Positions 1-9,581 are shown, counted from the stretch's first letter. The stretch: 64,000 nt of DNA from Cyclobacteriaceae bacterium (GCA_028281285.1 JANQKF010000040.1:1-64000), one strand, 5' to 3'. A program made the numbers and translations. Notes: a model not told the origin generated them from the letters alone.

Positions 1-491
1 CCATCAGCCGTCTGCGCCCACTTAAGTATAACATAAGGCCTGTTTTTTTCAATAGCTGAAAAGAACCTTCGATTGAGGTCGCGACATTTTTTTTCTAAAA
101 CACCGACCTGTACATCAATTCCAGCCTCCTTTAATTTCCTAATTCCATTTCCTCCAACCTGAGGATTTGTGTCCTGGCATCCAATAATTACTTGACGAAT
201 ACCCTTTTTGATCAGGAGGTCAGAACAAGGCGGTGTCTTGCCGTGATGAGAACAAGGTTCAAGCGTGACATAGCACTTACATTCAGAAAGTAGCGCTTCG
301 TCTACGATACTGCTAATAGCATTGACTTCGGCATGCGCCTCTCCATATTTTTCATGCCATCCCTCTCCCACGATCTGATCATTATGCACTAAAACGCAGC
401 CTACCATGGGATTGGGGCTCACACTTCCCCTACCCTTTTCAGCAAGATCCAGGGCCCTTTGCATATAGAGTATGTCCTTGTCTTTTGGCAC
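1..491 (-). CDS. ribD: RibD, riboflavin deaminase/reductase (N-terminal part; cut by window edge)
   Basis: Bifunctional riboflavin enzyme that deaminates diaminohydroxyphosphoribosyl-aminopyrimidine and then reduces the ribose. Only the first ~163 residues are present, essentially the deaminase domain; the reductase lies beyond base 1. The zinc-deaminase signature is clear: HAEVNA, and further on EPCSHHGKTPPC with its two cysteines. I chose a GTG start at 491 because it gives the usual RibD opening (VPKDKDILYMQRAL) and an in-frame stop lies just upstream; the alternative is the ATG at 464. The gene diverges from prmC, separated by ~50 bases. Confidence 0.93.
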   Translation of the reverse strand, partial: MPKDKDILYMQRALDLAEKGRGSVSPNPMVGCVLVHNDQIVGEGWHEKYGEAHAEVNAISSIVDEALLSECKCYVTLEPCSHHGKTPPCSDLLIKKGIRQVIIGCQDTNPQVGGNGIRKLKEAGIDVQVGVLEKKCRDLNRRFFSAIEKNRPYVILKWAQTAD

Positions 492-543
492 GGCCCAAAG
501 TTAGCAGGATGTTTATTATGATCTAAATTTCCTAGTTTCGCGC

Positions 544-1407
544 ATGTCCGAAAGACATCAGTTTTTTAAGAAATATGTCGCTCTTCTCGAGCCCATTTAT
601 GAACGGCCTGAAGCAGAAGAGCTTGTCTATCGACTTATAGATGCTCACCTGGATAAAACGAGGCTTCAATTCTGGGATATTGCTGAAGAGAGGTCAGACC
701 TGAAAGACAAGGACTTGCTCGCAAAGTTTGACTCGGCCATACAAAGGTTGCACAATAAAGAACCCGTACAGTATATCGTAGGGCACACATATTTTCTGGA
801 TTATAAAATTCAGGTCAATCCATCGGTGTTGATACCTCGCCAAGAGACGGAAGAATTGGTTCTAAAAATTATCGATAGAGAAAAGTCAAATCAAGATTTG
901 CGAATCCTGGATATTGGAACGGGGTCTGGCTGTATACCTATTGCACTGGCAAGTCAGTTAAACACAAGTCTTGTGATAGCGCTCGATATTAGCTACCAAG
1001 CCTTGGAAGTGGCACAGAAGAATATTGCTCTTAATAATGTCGATGTCATCACAAAAAGGGCTGATATCTTGTCAGATGAATTTGATTTGAAGAATCTGGA
1101 CTTAATAGTTAGTAATCCGCCATATGTTTTGAACTCGGACAAGACTTGTATGAAAGACAACGTACTTAAACATGAACCAAGTCTCGCGTTATTTGTCCCA
1201 GATGACGATCCTCTTAAGTTCTACAAGGCAATTGCAGAACAAGGATTAAAATTATTAAAACCGGGCGGCCGGCTTTATTTTGAGATTCATGAGCGCTACG
1301 GGACTGAGGTTCAGGATGTTTTGGAAAGTAAGGGTTATATCAATGTAGAAATTATTCAGGACACCTTCCTTTCTAAAGATAGAATGGTATTTTCACAAAT
1401 AGGATAA
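544..1407 (+). CDS. prmC: PrmC, release factor glutamine N5-methyltransferase
   Basis: Methylates the glutamine of the GGQ loop in peptide-chain release factors RF1 and RF2, using S-adenosylmethionine. The 287-residue length is normal for the family. An all-helical N-terminal domain (about 1-75) is followed by the linker motif IPRQETEEL (about 97-105). The Rossmann methyltransferase fold has the SAM loop DIGTGSG (about 123-129) and the diagnostic catalytic NPPY at about 191-194, which in this family binds the substrate glutamine. It diverges from ribD, with a short shared promoter region. The next gene starts 64 bases downstream. Confidence 0.95.
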   Translation: MSERHQFFKKYVALLEPIYERPEAEELVYRLIDAHLDKTRLQFWDIAEERSDLKDKDLLAKFDSAIQRLHNKEPVQYIVGHTYFLDYKIQVNPSVLIPRQETEELVLKIIDREKSNQDLRILDIGTGSGCIPIALASQLNTSLVIALDISYQALEVAQKNIALNNVDVITKRADILSDEFDLKNLDLIVSNPPYVLNSDKTCMKDNVLKHEPSLALFVPDDDPLKFYKAIAEQGLKLLKPGGRLYFEIHERYGTEVQDVLESKGYINVEIIQDTFLSKDRMVFSQIG

Positions 1408-1471
1408 TACCATATTTTATTATCTTTAATCGGTATTTAATCTATATTGATTATCTATTCAGAAGTTTTTG

Positions 1472-2158
1472 ATGAACAACCTGATCTTATTACACGGTGC
1501 ACTGGGGAGCGAGGCGCAATTGAAATCATTAGGCGATTCTCTTTCTAACTTATTTAATATCCATACTCTTAATTTCTCCGGTCATGGTGGTAAACCTTTC
1601 TCAGATTCCGGGTTTGGCATTATGGAATTTTCTCAGGAGCTGAGGGACTTCATTATTCTAAACAAACTGCACGGCACCCCGATTTTTGGATATAGCATGG
1701 GAGGATATGTAGCTCTTAAGGTAGCTCAGAGCAATCCCGACCTGGTAGGCAAAATCTACACACTGGGCACAAAGTTCGACTGGAACCCCCTTTCGGTAGA
1801 ACAAGAATCCAAAAAACTAATTCCTCAGGTGATTGAAGAAAAAGTCCCGGCATTTGCACAGCTATTGGCCAGCCGACATGCTCCCAATGACTGGAAGGAA
1901 GTGGTGCTGAATACAAAGGAAATGATGCTTGGATTAGGTCAAAGTCCAGTCTTAAGTAAATCGGAGCTCCTGGAAGTTACGAATGACTGCATTATAGCCT
2001 TGGGAGATCAGGACAACATGGTGACTGAGGAAGAAACGAAGTGGGCAGTCGACCACCTTCATTTCGGCAAATTAAGGGTGTTGGAACAAACGCCACATCC
2101 CATTGAAAAGGTCGATATTGACTTACTTTCGGCTGAAATTGTAGCTTTCTTTCAATAA
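1472..2158 (+). CDS. Alpha/beta hydrolase
   Basis: A small cytoplasmic alpha/beta-hydrolase of 228 residues. The oxyanion-hole segment LLHGALGS is at the N-terminus, the nucleophile elbow GYSMGG puts the catalytic serine near residue 75, GDQDNM near 178 suits the acid, and the histidine of QTPHPIE near 210 completes the triad. The start is taken at the ATG at 1472; a TTG one codon earlier is also in frame. No signal peptide is seen. The substrate cannot be told from the sequence: esterases, lactonases and MenH-like enzymes all share this plan. Confidence 0.8.
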   Translation: MNNLILLHGALGSEAQLKSLGDSLSNLFNIHTLNFSGHGGKPFSDSGFGIMEFSQELRDFIILNKLHGTPIFGYSMGGYVALKVAQSNPDLVGKIYTLGTKFDWNPLSVEQESKKLIPQVIEEKVPAFAQLLASRHAPNDWKEVVLNTKEMMLGLGQSPVLSKSELLEVTNDCIIALGDQDNMVTEEETKWAVDHLHFGKLRVLEQTPHPIEKVDIDLLSAEIVAFFQ

Positions 2159-2205
2159 TCTCACCCTTTTCTCTTCCGGAATACTAATTGATCGTATCTT
2201 TTTTT

Positions 2206-3051
2206 ATGAAAAAGGCCAGCTATCTCCTTTTATACTTAACGTGCTTTCAGGTATTGACTGTCGCTCAGGAAAAGTTTGATGATAATGAAGCGGTAAAAAC
2301 AGCATTCTTATTCGGTCTCAAAAAGCATCAGAATATTGTCGAACACCTAAAAAACCTTAATTCACAGTCTGACTATGCTATCAATTATGGCAAGCAGAAT
2401 CCTCTGTTGACCGAACTTGTTGAAGGCCCGGGACCTCATCGAATCGTCTTTGTGGATCACATGTCTTATGTCGATCGCGATTCCCTTTTCGACCTCACAT
2501 TGAATGATCGATTTCGTTGGATGTATTTTTTGGCCCTGACCAACACCTTGGATGAATACGCCTTTGTCGATAACCCGTCAGAAATCGATAGTGCTACGCT
2601 TGAGACCGCGCGTAGACTCTACCATGATCAAAGTCAATATGTGTACATATTAGAGCTTGGCGGAAATCGGTCCAATGTCTCCCAAGTTGCCCCGGTTTTG
2701 GATCAAAAAGAGGTGGATCAATTACCGGTTCCCGTTGGTGGTCTGGAAAATTTTCTAAGGGCAGTTACCTTAAACGTGCCAGGTCGGGAAGAAATTGACT
2801 TTTCCAGTTTTCCTACTTATTCTGAGTTCGAGGTAGAGGTGGGTGGTGGCTATCGGATGAATTCAGTTGCAGTACTTACCAAATTTGATTCAGTCTTAGA
2901 CCCTGATGGTCAACAGACTAAATTCTTGGAGGCGATTGCAAGAAATATAGAGGATTACTCACACAATCAATATCCTTGGGAACCAGGGATCAAGGATGGC
3001 AAAAAAGTAGTGGTAAAAATGAAGCTCAGGATTCCCAGAGGGTATTTCTAA
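2206..3051 (+). CDS. Exported protein of unknown function
   Basis: Not recognised. The ATG at 2206 gives a typical signal peptide (MKKASYLLLYLTCFQVLTVAQ), so the ~281-residue protein is probably periplasmic or outer-membrane associated. It is rich in acidic residues, and its tail is basic (KDGKKVVVKMKLRIPRG). No transmembrane segment beyond the signal, no lipobox and no catalytic motif was found. Its stop overlaps the stop of the convergent downstream gene by four bases. The reading frame is intact and codon use is like that of the neighbours, so it is likely a real gene. Confidence 0.6.
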   Translation: MKKASYLLLYLTCFQVLTVAQEKFDDNEAVKTAFLFGLKKHQNIVEHLKNLNSQSDYAINYGKQNPLLTELVEGPGPHRIVFVDHMSYVDRDSLFDLTLNDRFRWMYFLALTNTLDEYAFVDNPSEIDSATLETARRLYHDQSQYVYILELGGNRSNVSQVAPVLDQKEVDQLPVPVGGLENFLRAVTLNVPGREEIDFSSFPTYSEFEVEVGGGYRMNSVAVLTKFDSVLDPDGQQTKFLEAIARNIEDYSHNQYPWEPGIKDGKKVVVKMKLRIPRGYF

Positions 3052-3686
3052 TTGTTGAGCAAATCTTCTACCACCCAAAGCGGTTTTTGATTGGTTTGAA
3101 TTTTCACTTTCCCAGATAGCTCTGAAGTCAATTCTATAGGTTCAATCAACATTTCATTTTCCCATTCTGTATAGAATCCTTCAGTCGTTAAAAAAGTGTT
3201 TGAACTGACAGGATGAATCGCCATGATTTTTCCGGTGTCGATCCATTTCTCAAAGATACCCTGACGGGCGTACACCCATTTTTGATTATTGTAGAAGACC
3301 ACTGAATCAATCTTGGAGGAAAATAGTCTGGCAAATTCCAGTACTTGTGAATTGAAAATATCTCCAAGTACGTTTACTGCGCTATAGTTATTCTCTAAGA
3401 GGAATTGGTAGGCGTTCTCAAGCAAATCTCCCGATTCAAACCCCAGAAGTTTCACCGGGCTTTGCTCTTGTAATTTTGGTTTGAGTGATTCAATAGAATC
3501 AAAAAATGCCACCACAATATCAATCTTGATTCCCCACTTTAATACCTCCTTCAACGCAGGTTCAAGCACCATCACAGTCGGGCTCCACTCAAGTAACGAA
3601 TCCACAAAATCTACTTCGAGTGCCTGTGGGTCTTGAATCAGCACTGCAGGTTCCTGCTCATCGCGAACTATGTGATGGGAAGACAT
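3048..3686 (-). CDS. Thiamine pyrophosphokinase-like protein with altered active-site motif
   Basis: A 212-residue cytoplasmic protein that resembles thiamine pyrophosphokinase (TPK) by eye. IDIVVAFFDSIESL (about 55-68) lines up with the TPK signature DLIVGDFDSI, and SGDLLENAYQFLLENNYSAVNVLG fits the KD-TD-helix-strand segment that follows in the family. The first acidic pair of the signature (GD) is AF here, so metal/ATP binding may be changed or lost. It may be a diverged Bacteroidota TPK or a non-catalytic relative. A thiamine uptake locus lies ~4 kb away. Function is inferred from motif resemblance only. Confidence 0.45.
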   Translation of the reverse strand: MSSHHIVRDEQEPAVLIQDPQALEVDFVDSLLEWSPTVMVLEPALKEVLKWGIKIDIVVAFFDSIESLKPKLQEQSPVKLLGFESGDLLENAYQFLLENNYSAVNVLGDIFNSQVLEFARLFSSKIDSVVFYNNQKWVYARQGIFEKWIDTGKIMAIHPVSSNTFLTTEGFYTEWENEMLIEPIELTSELSGKVKIQTNQKPLWVVEDLLNN

Positions 3687-3701
3687 GAATGCAAATTTAA
3701 T

Positions 3702-4454
3702 TCATCTCACCACCAATTTATCCTCTAAAAGGACTTTGAATATTTCCTCCCTCTTTTTCCTGTTAAATGGAATACTATCACCATTAGTCATGAAAATCTC
3801 ATTTCCATCTATTCGATCAACATTTCTTCTGTTCACAATGTAAGACCGATGTATTCTCAAAAAGTCGGCCTCCTTCAATCGGTCCATAATCTGCCTCAGG
3901 GTCAGATAAACAATATATTCCTCTTTGGAACAACGAATCTTAACGTAGTTCTGAAATCCTTTTATGAATAGAATGTTTGCAAACTCAATTCTCTGGTAAA
4001 CCCCTTGAGTCTTTACGAAGAAATATTCATCGTTAAATTCTGCCCGTTGACCCTTCTCTATTGAAGTCGGATCACCATCATTATTGACTTTGCTCAGAAA
4101 GTTTTCCACTCCAAATATTATCATTAAGGCGATCAATGTATAAAAACTCATAACAAAAGCCTTGGCATCCGGTAATGGCTCCATCAGTCCGAGAGCATAG
4201 TAGAGGCCGTAATAATAATAGAAGTTGATTGCCACCAGTAACACTACGCTTGACGCAAGGAATATCAACCAGCTTTTTCTGATCAGAAGCCCAGGGATCA
4301 ACACCCCCTTCATTACATAATAGGCGATCATTACAGATGTGACTTTAAAGAAAGGCACAGTCCACAATGAACTTGTTTCAAACTGAGATCTCCATAGAAC
4401 CAGAACTCCAAAATAGACAAGCCAACCAATGGATTTTCTCAAATATAAACTCAT
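3702..4454 (-). CDS. Membrane-anchored LytTR-family transcriptional regulator
   Basis: A 250-residue DNA-binding protein with four predicted N-terminal membrane helices (about 8-24, 33-50, 60-80, 100-118) and a C-terminal LytTR domain (about 150-245). Landmarks of the LytTR fold are ILFIKGFQNYVKI, FLRIHRSYIVN and the terminal PFNRKKREEI. It has no receiver domain and no histidine kinase beside it, so it is not a standard two-component regulator; membrane-bound LytTR proteins of this build are common in Bacteroidota. Targets are unknown. It lies 15 bases upstream of the TPK-like gene in the same orientation and may share its transcript. Confidence 0.82.
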   Translation of the reverse strand: MSLYLRKSIGWLVYFGVLVLWRSQFETSSLWTVPFFKVTSVMIAYYVMKGVLIPGLLIRKSWLIFLASSVVLLVAINFYYYYGLYYALGLMEPLPDAKAFVMSFYTLIALMIIFGVENFLSKVNNDGDPTSIEKGQRAEFNDEYFFVKTQGVYQRIEFANILFIKGFQNYVKIRCSKEEYIVYLTLRQIMDRLKEADFLRIHRSYIVNRRNVDRIDGNEIFMTNGDSIPFNRKKREEIFKVLLEDKLVVR

Positions 4455-4603
4455 GAATTCGGCAATGTACGAACGCTTAAAATTACAGATCCCAATTTAA
4501 CCAGACTCGTATTGGGTTCGACTTTCATCAAGAATATTGATCCCTTGATGTAAAATTTTATGAAAATCCTCTGGATTTGGATGATTTAGAAAAAAGGACA
4601 AAA

Positions 4604-5899
4604 ATGCGCTCATCCATTAAAACACTGGTTCTTGTTGCTGGCCTATTGCGAACATTGACCTTAATTTCTCAGGTTGATATTACTGACCTTAAACGCTATG
4701 GACATGAAATTGCATCCATTGCCCCAGCAGATACCAGCTTCAACGACCTTACTCCACTTGCAGAGGCCATCGGAGCTTCAAGAATTGTGCTACTAGGAGA
4801 ACAGGCACATGGGGAGGGTTCGACTTTTTCAGCGAAGATACGTCTCGTGAAATTTCTTCATCAGAAACTCGGTTTCAATACCCTGATTTTCGAAGCGGGC
4901 ATGTACGATGCAATGCAAAGCTGGAAGACGGCCAGAGTAATGCTCAACATGGGCAAACATTTCGATAGAATTGTCTACTCTCAATGGTCTCTTAGCGAGG
5001 AACTGACTCCCCTAAAGGACTATTTGGACGATCAGCTTATTTCAGACATGCCTTTGGAATTTGCAGGAATGGACGTCCATTTTGTTGATAGTACCCAATT
5101 CATCGGATATAAGCTGTCCACCCAATTAGAACAGTTTCTGGACAATAGAGGCATTCAAGTTACGAACTGGCCCATCTTTAAGAAAGTGCTTGCCAGATCT
5201 CTTTCGGACATGAGAAGAAACAAGTCGACCAAAAGTGAAGTAAACATCTTCTTTGAAGTGTTGGAAGAGCTAAAAGAATCGATAGATCATATGAACCCAG
5301 GTTTGGCTTCGGACCTCGAATGGAGCATTGGTTTTTGGAAACGGATGCTGGCAAGTATTGAAGTGACCATGCGTGTAAAATATGACCGCAACTATTTGAA
5401 GATTTATGAAAAGTCGCGTGACAGGGAAATGGGGAAAAACCTCATTTGGCTTCTCCATAATGTTTATCCGGATGAAAAGGTGATTGTATGGGCAGCTTCC
5501 TTCCACAACATGAAGAACATGCACCTTATTGAAAAACAAAGTGGCATAGATTACAGTGACTATACAACGATGGGACATTACCTGTATCAAGAATTTAAGG
5601 AAGAGGTTTACTCCTTAGCCTTTACAGGGTATGAAGGACAGTTATTTGATTTGAGAACCCATACTATACTAGAGTATCAACCTGCATCCCCTGGAAGTTT
5701 TGAGCACTTCATCAACATAGTAGGTAAGGAGTACTTTTTCTTTGATTTCAAAGAATTTCGGAATGAGCTTAATTGGTTATCGAAGCCAATGGTCGCGCGA
5801 TTACTGGGTAATCTGGAAATGAATGCCATATGGGCTAAAAACTTTGACGGAGTTTTTTACATTAAAACCGTTGAACCAAGCTCCAGAATAAAAAAGTAA
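4604..5899 (+). CDS. Erythromycin esterase family protein, exported
   Basis: A 431-residue member of the EreA/EreB/SusC-like hydrolase family. The ATG at 4604 is preferred over an in-frame TTG at 4577 because it gives a signal peptide (MRSSIKTLVLVAGLL). The family hallmark RIVLLGEQAHGEG, with its proposed catalytic histidine, comes early, followed by GFNTLIFEAGMYDA; a second conserved histidine block is VIVWAASFHNMKN. Family members include macrolide esterases, but most Bacteroidota copies are uncharacterised hydrolases, so a resistance role should not be assumed. It is convergent with the ROK kinase. Confidence 0.78.
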   Translation: MRSSIKTLVLVAGLLRTLTLISQVDITDLKRYGHEIASIAPADTSFNDLTPLAEAIGASRIVLLGEQAHGEGSTFSAKIRLVKFLHQKLGFNTLIFEAGMYDAMQSWKTARVMLNMGKHFDRIVYSQWSLSEELTPLKDYLDDQLISDMPLEFAGMDVHFVDSTQFIGYKLSTQLEQFLDNRGIQVTNWPIFKKVLARSLSDMRRNKSTKSEVNIFFEVLEELKESIDHMNPGLASDLEWSIGFWKRMLASIEVTMRVKYDRNYLKIYEKSRDREMGKNLIWLLHNVYPDEKVIVWAASFHNMKNMHLIEKQSGIDYSDYTTMGHYLYQEFKEEVYSLAFTGYEGQLFDLRTHTILEYQPASPGSFEHFINIVGKEYFFFDFKEFRNELNWLSKPMVARLLGNLEMNAIWAKNFDGVFYIKTVEPSSRIKK

Positions 5900-5922
5900 G
5901 CACTAAACGAGCGTCATAGAAT

Positions 5923-6915
5923 CTATTTCAATCGCTGTGGAACTTTGATCACATCGTGGTCCACAATCTCACTCCATACCAATGCCGCAGAACCCAGCAC
6001 GGCTGCGTTGCGATCCATCAAATCCGATAATCGGATTTCTATTTTCCCTTTGAACCCCGGATAGAGGTATTGATTGAAGTATTTTTTTGTGGCTTCAATT
6101 AGTATATCTCCAGCTTTGGCCAATCCACCGAAAATAAAAATCGCCTCTGGGCTTGTTACCGCAGCTGCGTCCGCCAGCTTCAACCCCAGTATGTCCGCAG
6201 TATAATCATATGCCTCCAGGGCAATTGGATCTCCCTGAATCGCCAACTCGGTGATCATTTTGGAGGTGAGCGTTTTGTAAGTATGATCTCGAAGTGGTGT
6301 TTTTACCTTGTTAGTGGCTAACAACTTGAAAACGGTCCGTTTTATGCCGGATGCAGAAGCATATGTTTCCAGGCAACCACGCTTACCACAATTGCACTCT
6401 CTTCCATCAGGATACACATTGGTATGTCCAAGTTCACCCGCAAGTCCGTCATGACCATAGATAAGCTTCCCCCGAGTCACGAAACCACTGCCTAAACCAG
6501 TACCAAGTGTCACTACTATAAAGTCTTCGAGATCCTTGGCTCCACCAAATACTTTTTCTCCAATAGCAGCTGCATTCGCATCATTGGTAAGTACCATGGG
6601 TAAGTCGAAATGCTCTGTAAACAAGTCTACAAATGGCACAATGCCTTCCCAGTTCAGATTAGGCGCATATTCAATAGTGCCCTTATAATAGTTACCGTTA
6701 GGGGCTCCGATACCAATGCCTTTAAGATCAATATCTCCAACTAGCTTGGACATTTCGGACTTTATGGCATCGGCCAAAGCGGCCAAGTATTTTTCCGGTC
6801 CATTTTCACTCTTCGTAGGAATGGAACTTTCAACCAGAATATTTCCTTCCGCATCTACCAATCCAAATTTGGTGTAAGTGCCACCTATATCAATCCCTAT
6901 TGCCGCTTCAATCAT
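5923..6915 (-). CDS. ROK-family sugar kinase (glucokinase type)
   Basis: ATP-dependent sugar kinase of the ROK family, 330 residues. It has the phosphate-binding motif DIGGTYTK (9-16), the catalytic-base region ND (111-112), GTGLGSG (about 138-144), GELGH (160-164) and the zinc-binding CNCGKRGC cysteines (174-181). There is no N-terminal helix-turn-helix, so it is an enzyme and not a NagC/XylR-type repressor. The likely substrate is glucose or N-acetylhexosamine. It stands alone; 186 bases containing a terminator separate it from the receptor gene upstream. Confidence 0.88.
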   Translation of the reverse strand: MIEAAIGIDIGGTYTKFGLVDAEGNILVESSIPTKSENGPEKYLAALADAIKSEMSKLVGDIDLKGIGIGAPNGNYYKGTIEYAPNLNWEGIVPFVDLFTEHFDLPMVLTNDANAAAIGEKVFGGAKDLEDFIVVTLGTGLGSGFVTRGKLIYGHDGLAGELGHTNVYPDGRECNCGKRGCLETYASASGIKRTVFKLLATNKVKTPLRDHTYKTLTSKMITELAIQGDPIALEAYDYTADILGLKLADAAAVTSPEAIFIFGGLAKAGDILIEATKKYFNQYLYPGFKGKIEIRLSDLMDRNAAVLGSAALVWSEIVDHDVIKVPQRLK

Positions 6916-7072
6916 TAGTTTTCAGTTGAAAATCAGGCGTTAAATATAAGAGTTTCAACCTACGAAATACGGCCGTTAGTACATTTCCGAGCTGATTTTT
7001 ATGCAATCGTTTTCGTAAAAACGCCCTAAACATTAAGAAAATAAAGAAACAAACGGTTGCACCACAGGATAT

Positions 7073-7096
7073 AAAAAAAGGCCTCACCAGAGGCCC
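7073..7096 (-). terminator. Rho-independent terminator of the TonB receptor gene
   Basis: Read leftward, GGCCTC pairs with GAGGCC around the loop TGGT and is followed by a run of seven T. It starts a few bases after the receptor stop codon. Seen directly in the sequence. Confidence 0.85.
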
Positions 7097-7101
7097 TTAT
7101 T

Positions 7102-9411
7102 TCACAATTTCATCCTAAGCATCATATAAAAATTCCGTGGTGGCTGAATCCTGAATCCCGGACCATCGATTGTTCCATCAAAATCCACATCGACCGGAGC
7201 ACCATCAGTGAAGTATTGTTCATCAAAGATATTATTCAACATCAGCGAAAAGCTCAGTGACTCTGACACGTTGATATCCAATCGGGAGTTCATCACAAAA
7301 TAGGATGGCAAGGTAAAGCCAGGTGAATTAGATAACTCCATAAATGACTCTGAAACTGATCTTGCATTCAAATTAAAATTGAATGTTTCGGAAGGTCTCC
7401 AATCAATTGAAGGACTAATGATCCAATCCGGAGCAAAAATATGTTCCACATTATTAAAGACTTCGGTGCCATTATCAAATGCTTCAACTTCTGTATTCAA
7501 ATAAGTGGCATTTAGACCAAAAGACCATTGCTGAGAAGGGCTGTACTGAGCCTGAACTTCGACTCCAGACCTCCTCGTATCCGCGATATTTTGTCGCAAC
7601 GGCACATAGGAATTGGCAGAAAGCCCTCCTACCAATGAAATTTCATCTTCGAAATCCATCAGGAAGTAGTTGGCCAAAACACTAAAAGTGGCCGTATTCA
7701 GTTCATATCCTAATTCCAGGTTATTCACATATTCTTCAGTAACCACCGTTTCATCTTGAGCAGAAGCAAAGTTGAATTCATTGATGGAAGAGCCGTCACC
7801 CTGTAAGATATCTGTTCTGGTAGGTTCTCTACCGGTTCTGCCAAAAGAAGCGTATAATCTGGAATTCTGGTTCAAACTATAGTTTACTCCTACTTTTGGG
7901 TTAAAAAAGAACCAATCACGGCTTGAGTTGATACCTCCTGCCGGCACTGCTCCTCCAAAGGAGAGAATTTCCGCAGCATTGAATTCCAATTTCACGGAGC
8001 GCAATTGAAAATCTGCGTAGAGATTGAACTTGCCTGTTTCATAGTTGACCTTGGTGAAATAGCTGAATTCATTTTTCTGCGTTTCGTCTTCGTAGCCCGG
8101 ATTGGTCACATTCGGAGCTGTATAATTGAAATTATTGCGATTGAATGTGTAAGCATGTAATCCGAAGGTCATGTTTAGCCCATTATGGTCATAGGTCATA
8201 TCGGATAGGATCCCATAGTGGTCATTGCTTAGACCAAACATTAACTGGTTGGTATTACTCAGACCAAATGGGAACACTCCTCTCGATCCGCCATAATACA
8301 CTGAGGTATTCAAATGCAACCGTGACCTCATTTTCAGACCATATTGAACCTGGATGAGTTCCTGTTCAAAGTTGTCAGTATCATTGGGGTTATTGTAATT
8401 AGTCTTCGGATCATTAAGAATATCCGCTAGCAGTACCGGTGTATAAGACTGGTCATTCTCCGTCTTTCCAGCAAAAGCAGTCACTCTCAAAATATCGTTG
8501 TCTCCTATATAGCCTCCCGATAAAAAGAAGGAATAGCTATCGGAACCCGAACTGTTCTTGAATCCATCGGATTGCGTTCGGGTGAATCGAGAATACAGCG
8601 CCAGGTTATTATCGAGCTTTCCTGTGCTCAGTTCTCCGGAAGCTCTCAGTGTATTGAAAGACCCTGATAGCAACTGTAATTCCGCGTTTGGAGCATCAGT
8701 ATTCAAGCGCTTTGATTCAAAGTTTACCGCTCCGGCAAATGAGGCGGTTCCGTTAGTCGATGTGCCTACACCTCGTTGAACTTGTATACTTTCCATGCTA
8801 TTCGAGAAATCGGAGAAGTTTGAAAAGAACACCCCTTGATCAATCATGTCATTCAAGGGTACTCCATTAAGGGTGGTATTGATCCTGGTCTGATCAATCC
8901 CTCGCATTCTGAACTGAACATAATTCCCAATATCCGCACCCGCATCGGAATAGGATAAAATGGAAGGCACTAACCGTTCTAAAACAACTGATGGATCCTG
9001 ACCAGAGTAGATGGATTCAATCGCCTCCACATCAAGATTTGTTGAAGTAAATGGATCATCCCCACCTACTCTTGTGGCAGTGACAATCACCGATTCAAGG
9101 CTTTGGACGTCTAGCTCAAGATTGAAATTGAGCAGGATGGCTTGATCGATTTGAATGGTAGATTCATAGGTCTCATACCCTACATGGGAAACCTGGAACG
9201 TGTATTTTCCAGGAACCAAGCCATCAATTTGGTATTCACCACTGGCATTGGTGACTGCTGTCTTTCGTGGCGCAGGTTTAAAAACAATAATGGTTGCACC
9301 TTCGATGACTTCTTGTGTCGATCGGTCCAACACCTTTCCTGTGATCGAGAATTGAGCACATAACCCGGATTGTATCAGCATCAATGCTGCAATCCACATT
9401 AACTTTTTCAT
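7102..9411 (-). CDS. TonB-dependent outer-membrane receptor, probably for thiamine
   Basis: A 769-residue outer-membrane transporter. It has a signal peptide (MKKLMWIAALMLIQSGLCAQ), a carboxypeptidase-like regulatory domain (about 20-105), a plug (about 115-230; SIQVQRGVGTSTNG) and a beta-barrel ending in an aromatic-rich strand (RNFYMMLRMKL). Imported substrates pass inward using TonB-ExbBD energy. A TPP riboswitch in the leader and the upstream pnuT-kinase pair point to thiamine or its phosphates as cargo; this matches thiamine-regulated outer-membrane receptors described for Bacteroidetes by comparative genomics. Cargo is an inference from context, as the barrel alone does not reveal it. 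Confidence 0.88.
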   Translation of the reverse strand: MKKLMWIAALMLIQSGLCAQFSITGKVLDRSTQEVIEGATIIVFKPAPRKTAVTNASGEYQIDGLVPGKYTFQVSHVGYETYESTIQIDQAILLNFNLELDVQSLESVIVTATRVGGDDPFTSTNLDVEAIESIYSGQDPSVVLERLVPSILSYSDAGADIGNYVQFRMRGIDQTRINTTLNGVPLNDMIDQGVFFSNFSDFSNSMESIQVQRGVGTSTNGTASFAGAVNFESKRLNTDAPNAELQLLSGSFNTLRASGELSTGKLDNNLALYSRFTRTQSDGFKNSSGSDSYSFFLSGGYIGDNDILRVTAFAGKTENDQSYTPVLLADILNDPKTNYNNPNDTDNFEQELIQVQYGLKMRSRLHLNTSVYYGGSRGVFPFGLSNTNQLMFGLSNDHYGILSDMTYDHNGLNMTFGLHAYTFNRNNFNYTAPNVTNPGYEDETQKNEFSYFTKVNYETGKFNLYADFQLRSVKLEFNAAEILSFGGAVPAGGINSSRDWFFFNPKVGVNYSLNQNSRLYASFGRTGREPTRTDILQGDGSSINEFNFASAQDETVVTEEYVNNLELGYELNTATFSVLANYFLMDFEDEISLVGGLSANSYVPLRQNIADTRRSGVEVQAQYSPSQQWSFGLNATYLNTEVEAFDNGTEVFNNVEHIFAPDWIISPSIDWRPSETFNFNLNARSVSESFMELSNSPGFTLPSYFVMNSRLDINVSESLSFSLMLNNIFDEQYFTDGAPVDVDFDGTIDGPGFRIQPPRNFYMMLRMKL

Positions 9412-9478
9412 TTGTAATAATTTAAATGGTCAAACAACTGAGAAGCCGGGGCAGCTTCCCAACTCATAGTTTACCATA

Positions 9479-9552
9479 CCTCCCTGCGCCAGCATTACCT
9501 GGATCAGGTTCAATGGGTATAATCTCAGCCCGAAATATTAGGGCACCCCTTA
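9479..9552 (-). promoter_or_regulatory. TPP (THI-box) riboswitch
   Basis: Read leftward, the leader has all core THI elements in order: GGGGTGCCC, GGCTGAGATTATACCC, GAACCTGATC, and GGTAATGCTGGCGCAGGGA. It ends ~68 bases before the receptor start. Downstream lies a GAAGC/GCTTC hairpin (within 9430-9460) without a T-run, so control may act on translation. A TAATTTC sequence just upstream of the aptamer could be a promoter -7 box. Confidence 0.96.
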
Positions 9553-9581
9553 ATTGGTTGTGAAATTAAGTCAGAATTTCT

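Noticed and set aside
4604-5899. Calling the erythromycin-esterase-like gene an antibiotic resistance gene
   Set aside because: Only family motifs are visible; the family is broad and there is no resistance context.
7479-9363. Several short open frames antisense to the TonB receptor
   Set aside because: All are inside the receptor gene and encode Cys/His/Ser-rich nonsense-like peptides typical of antisense frames.
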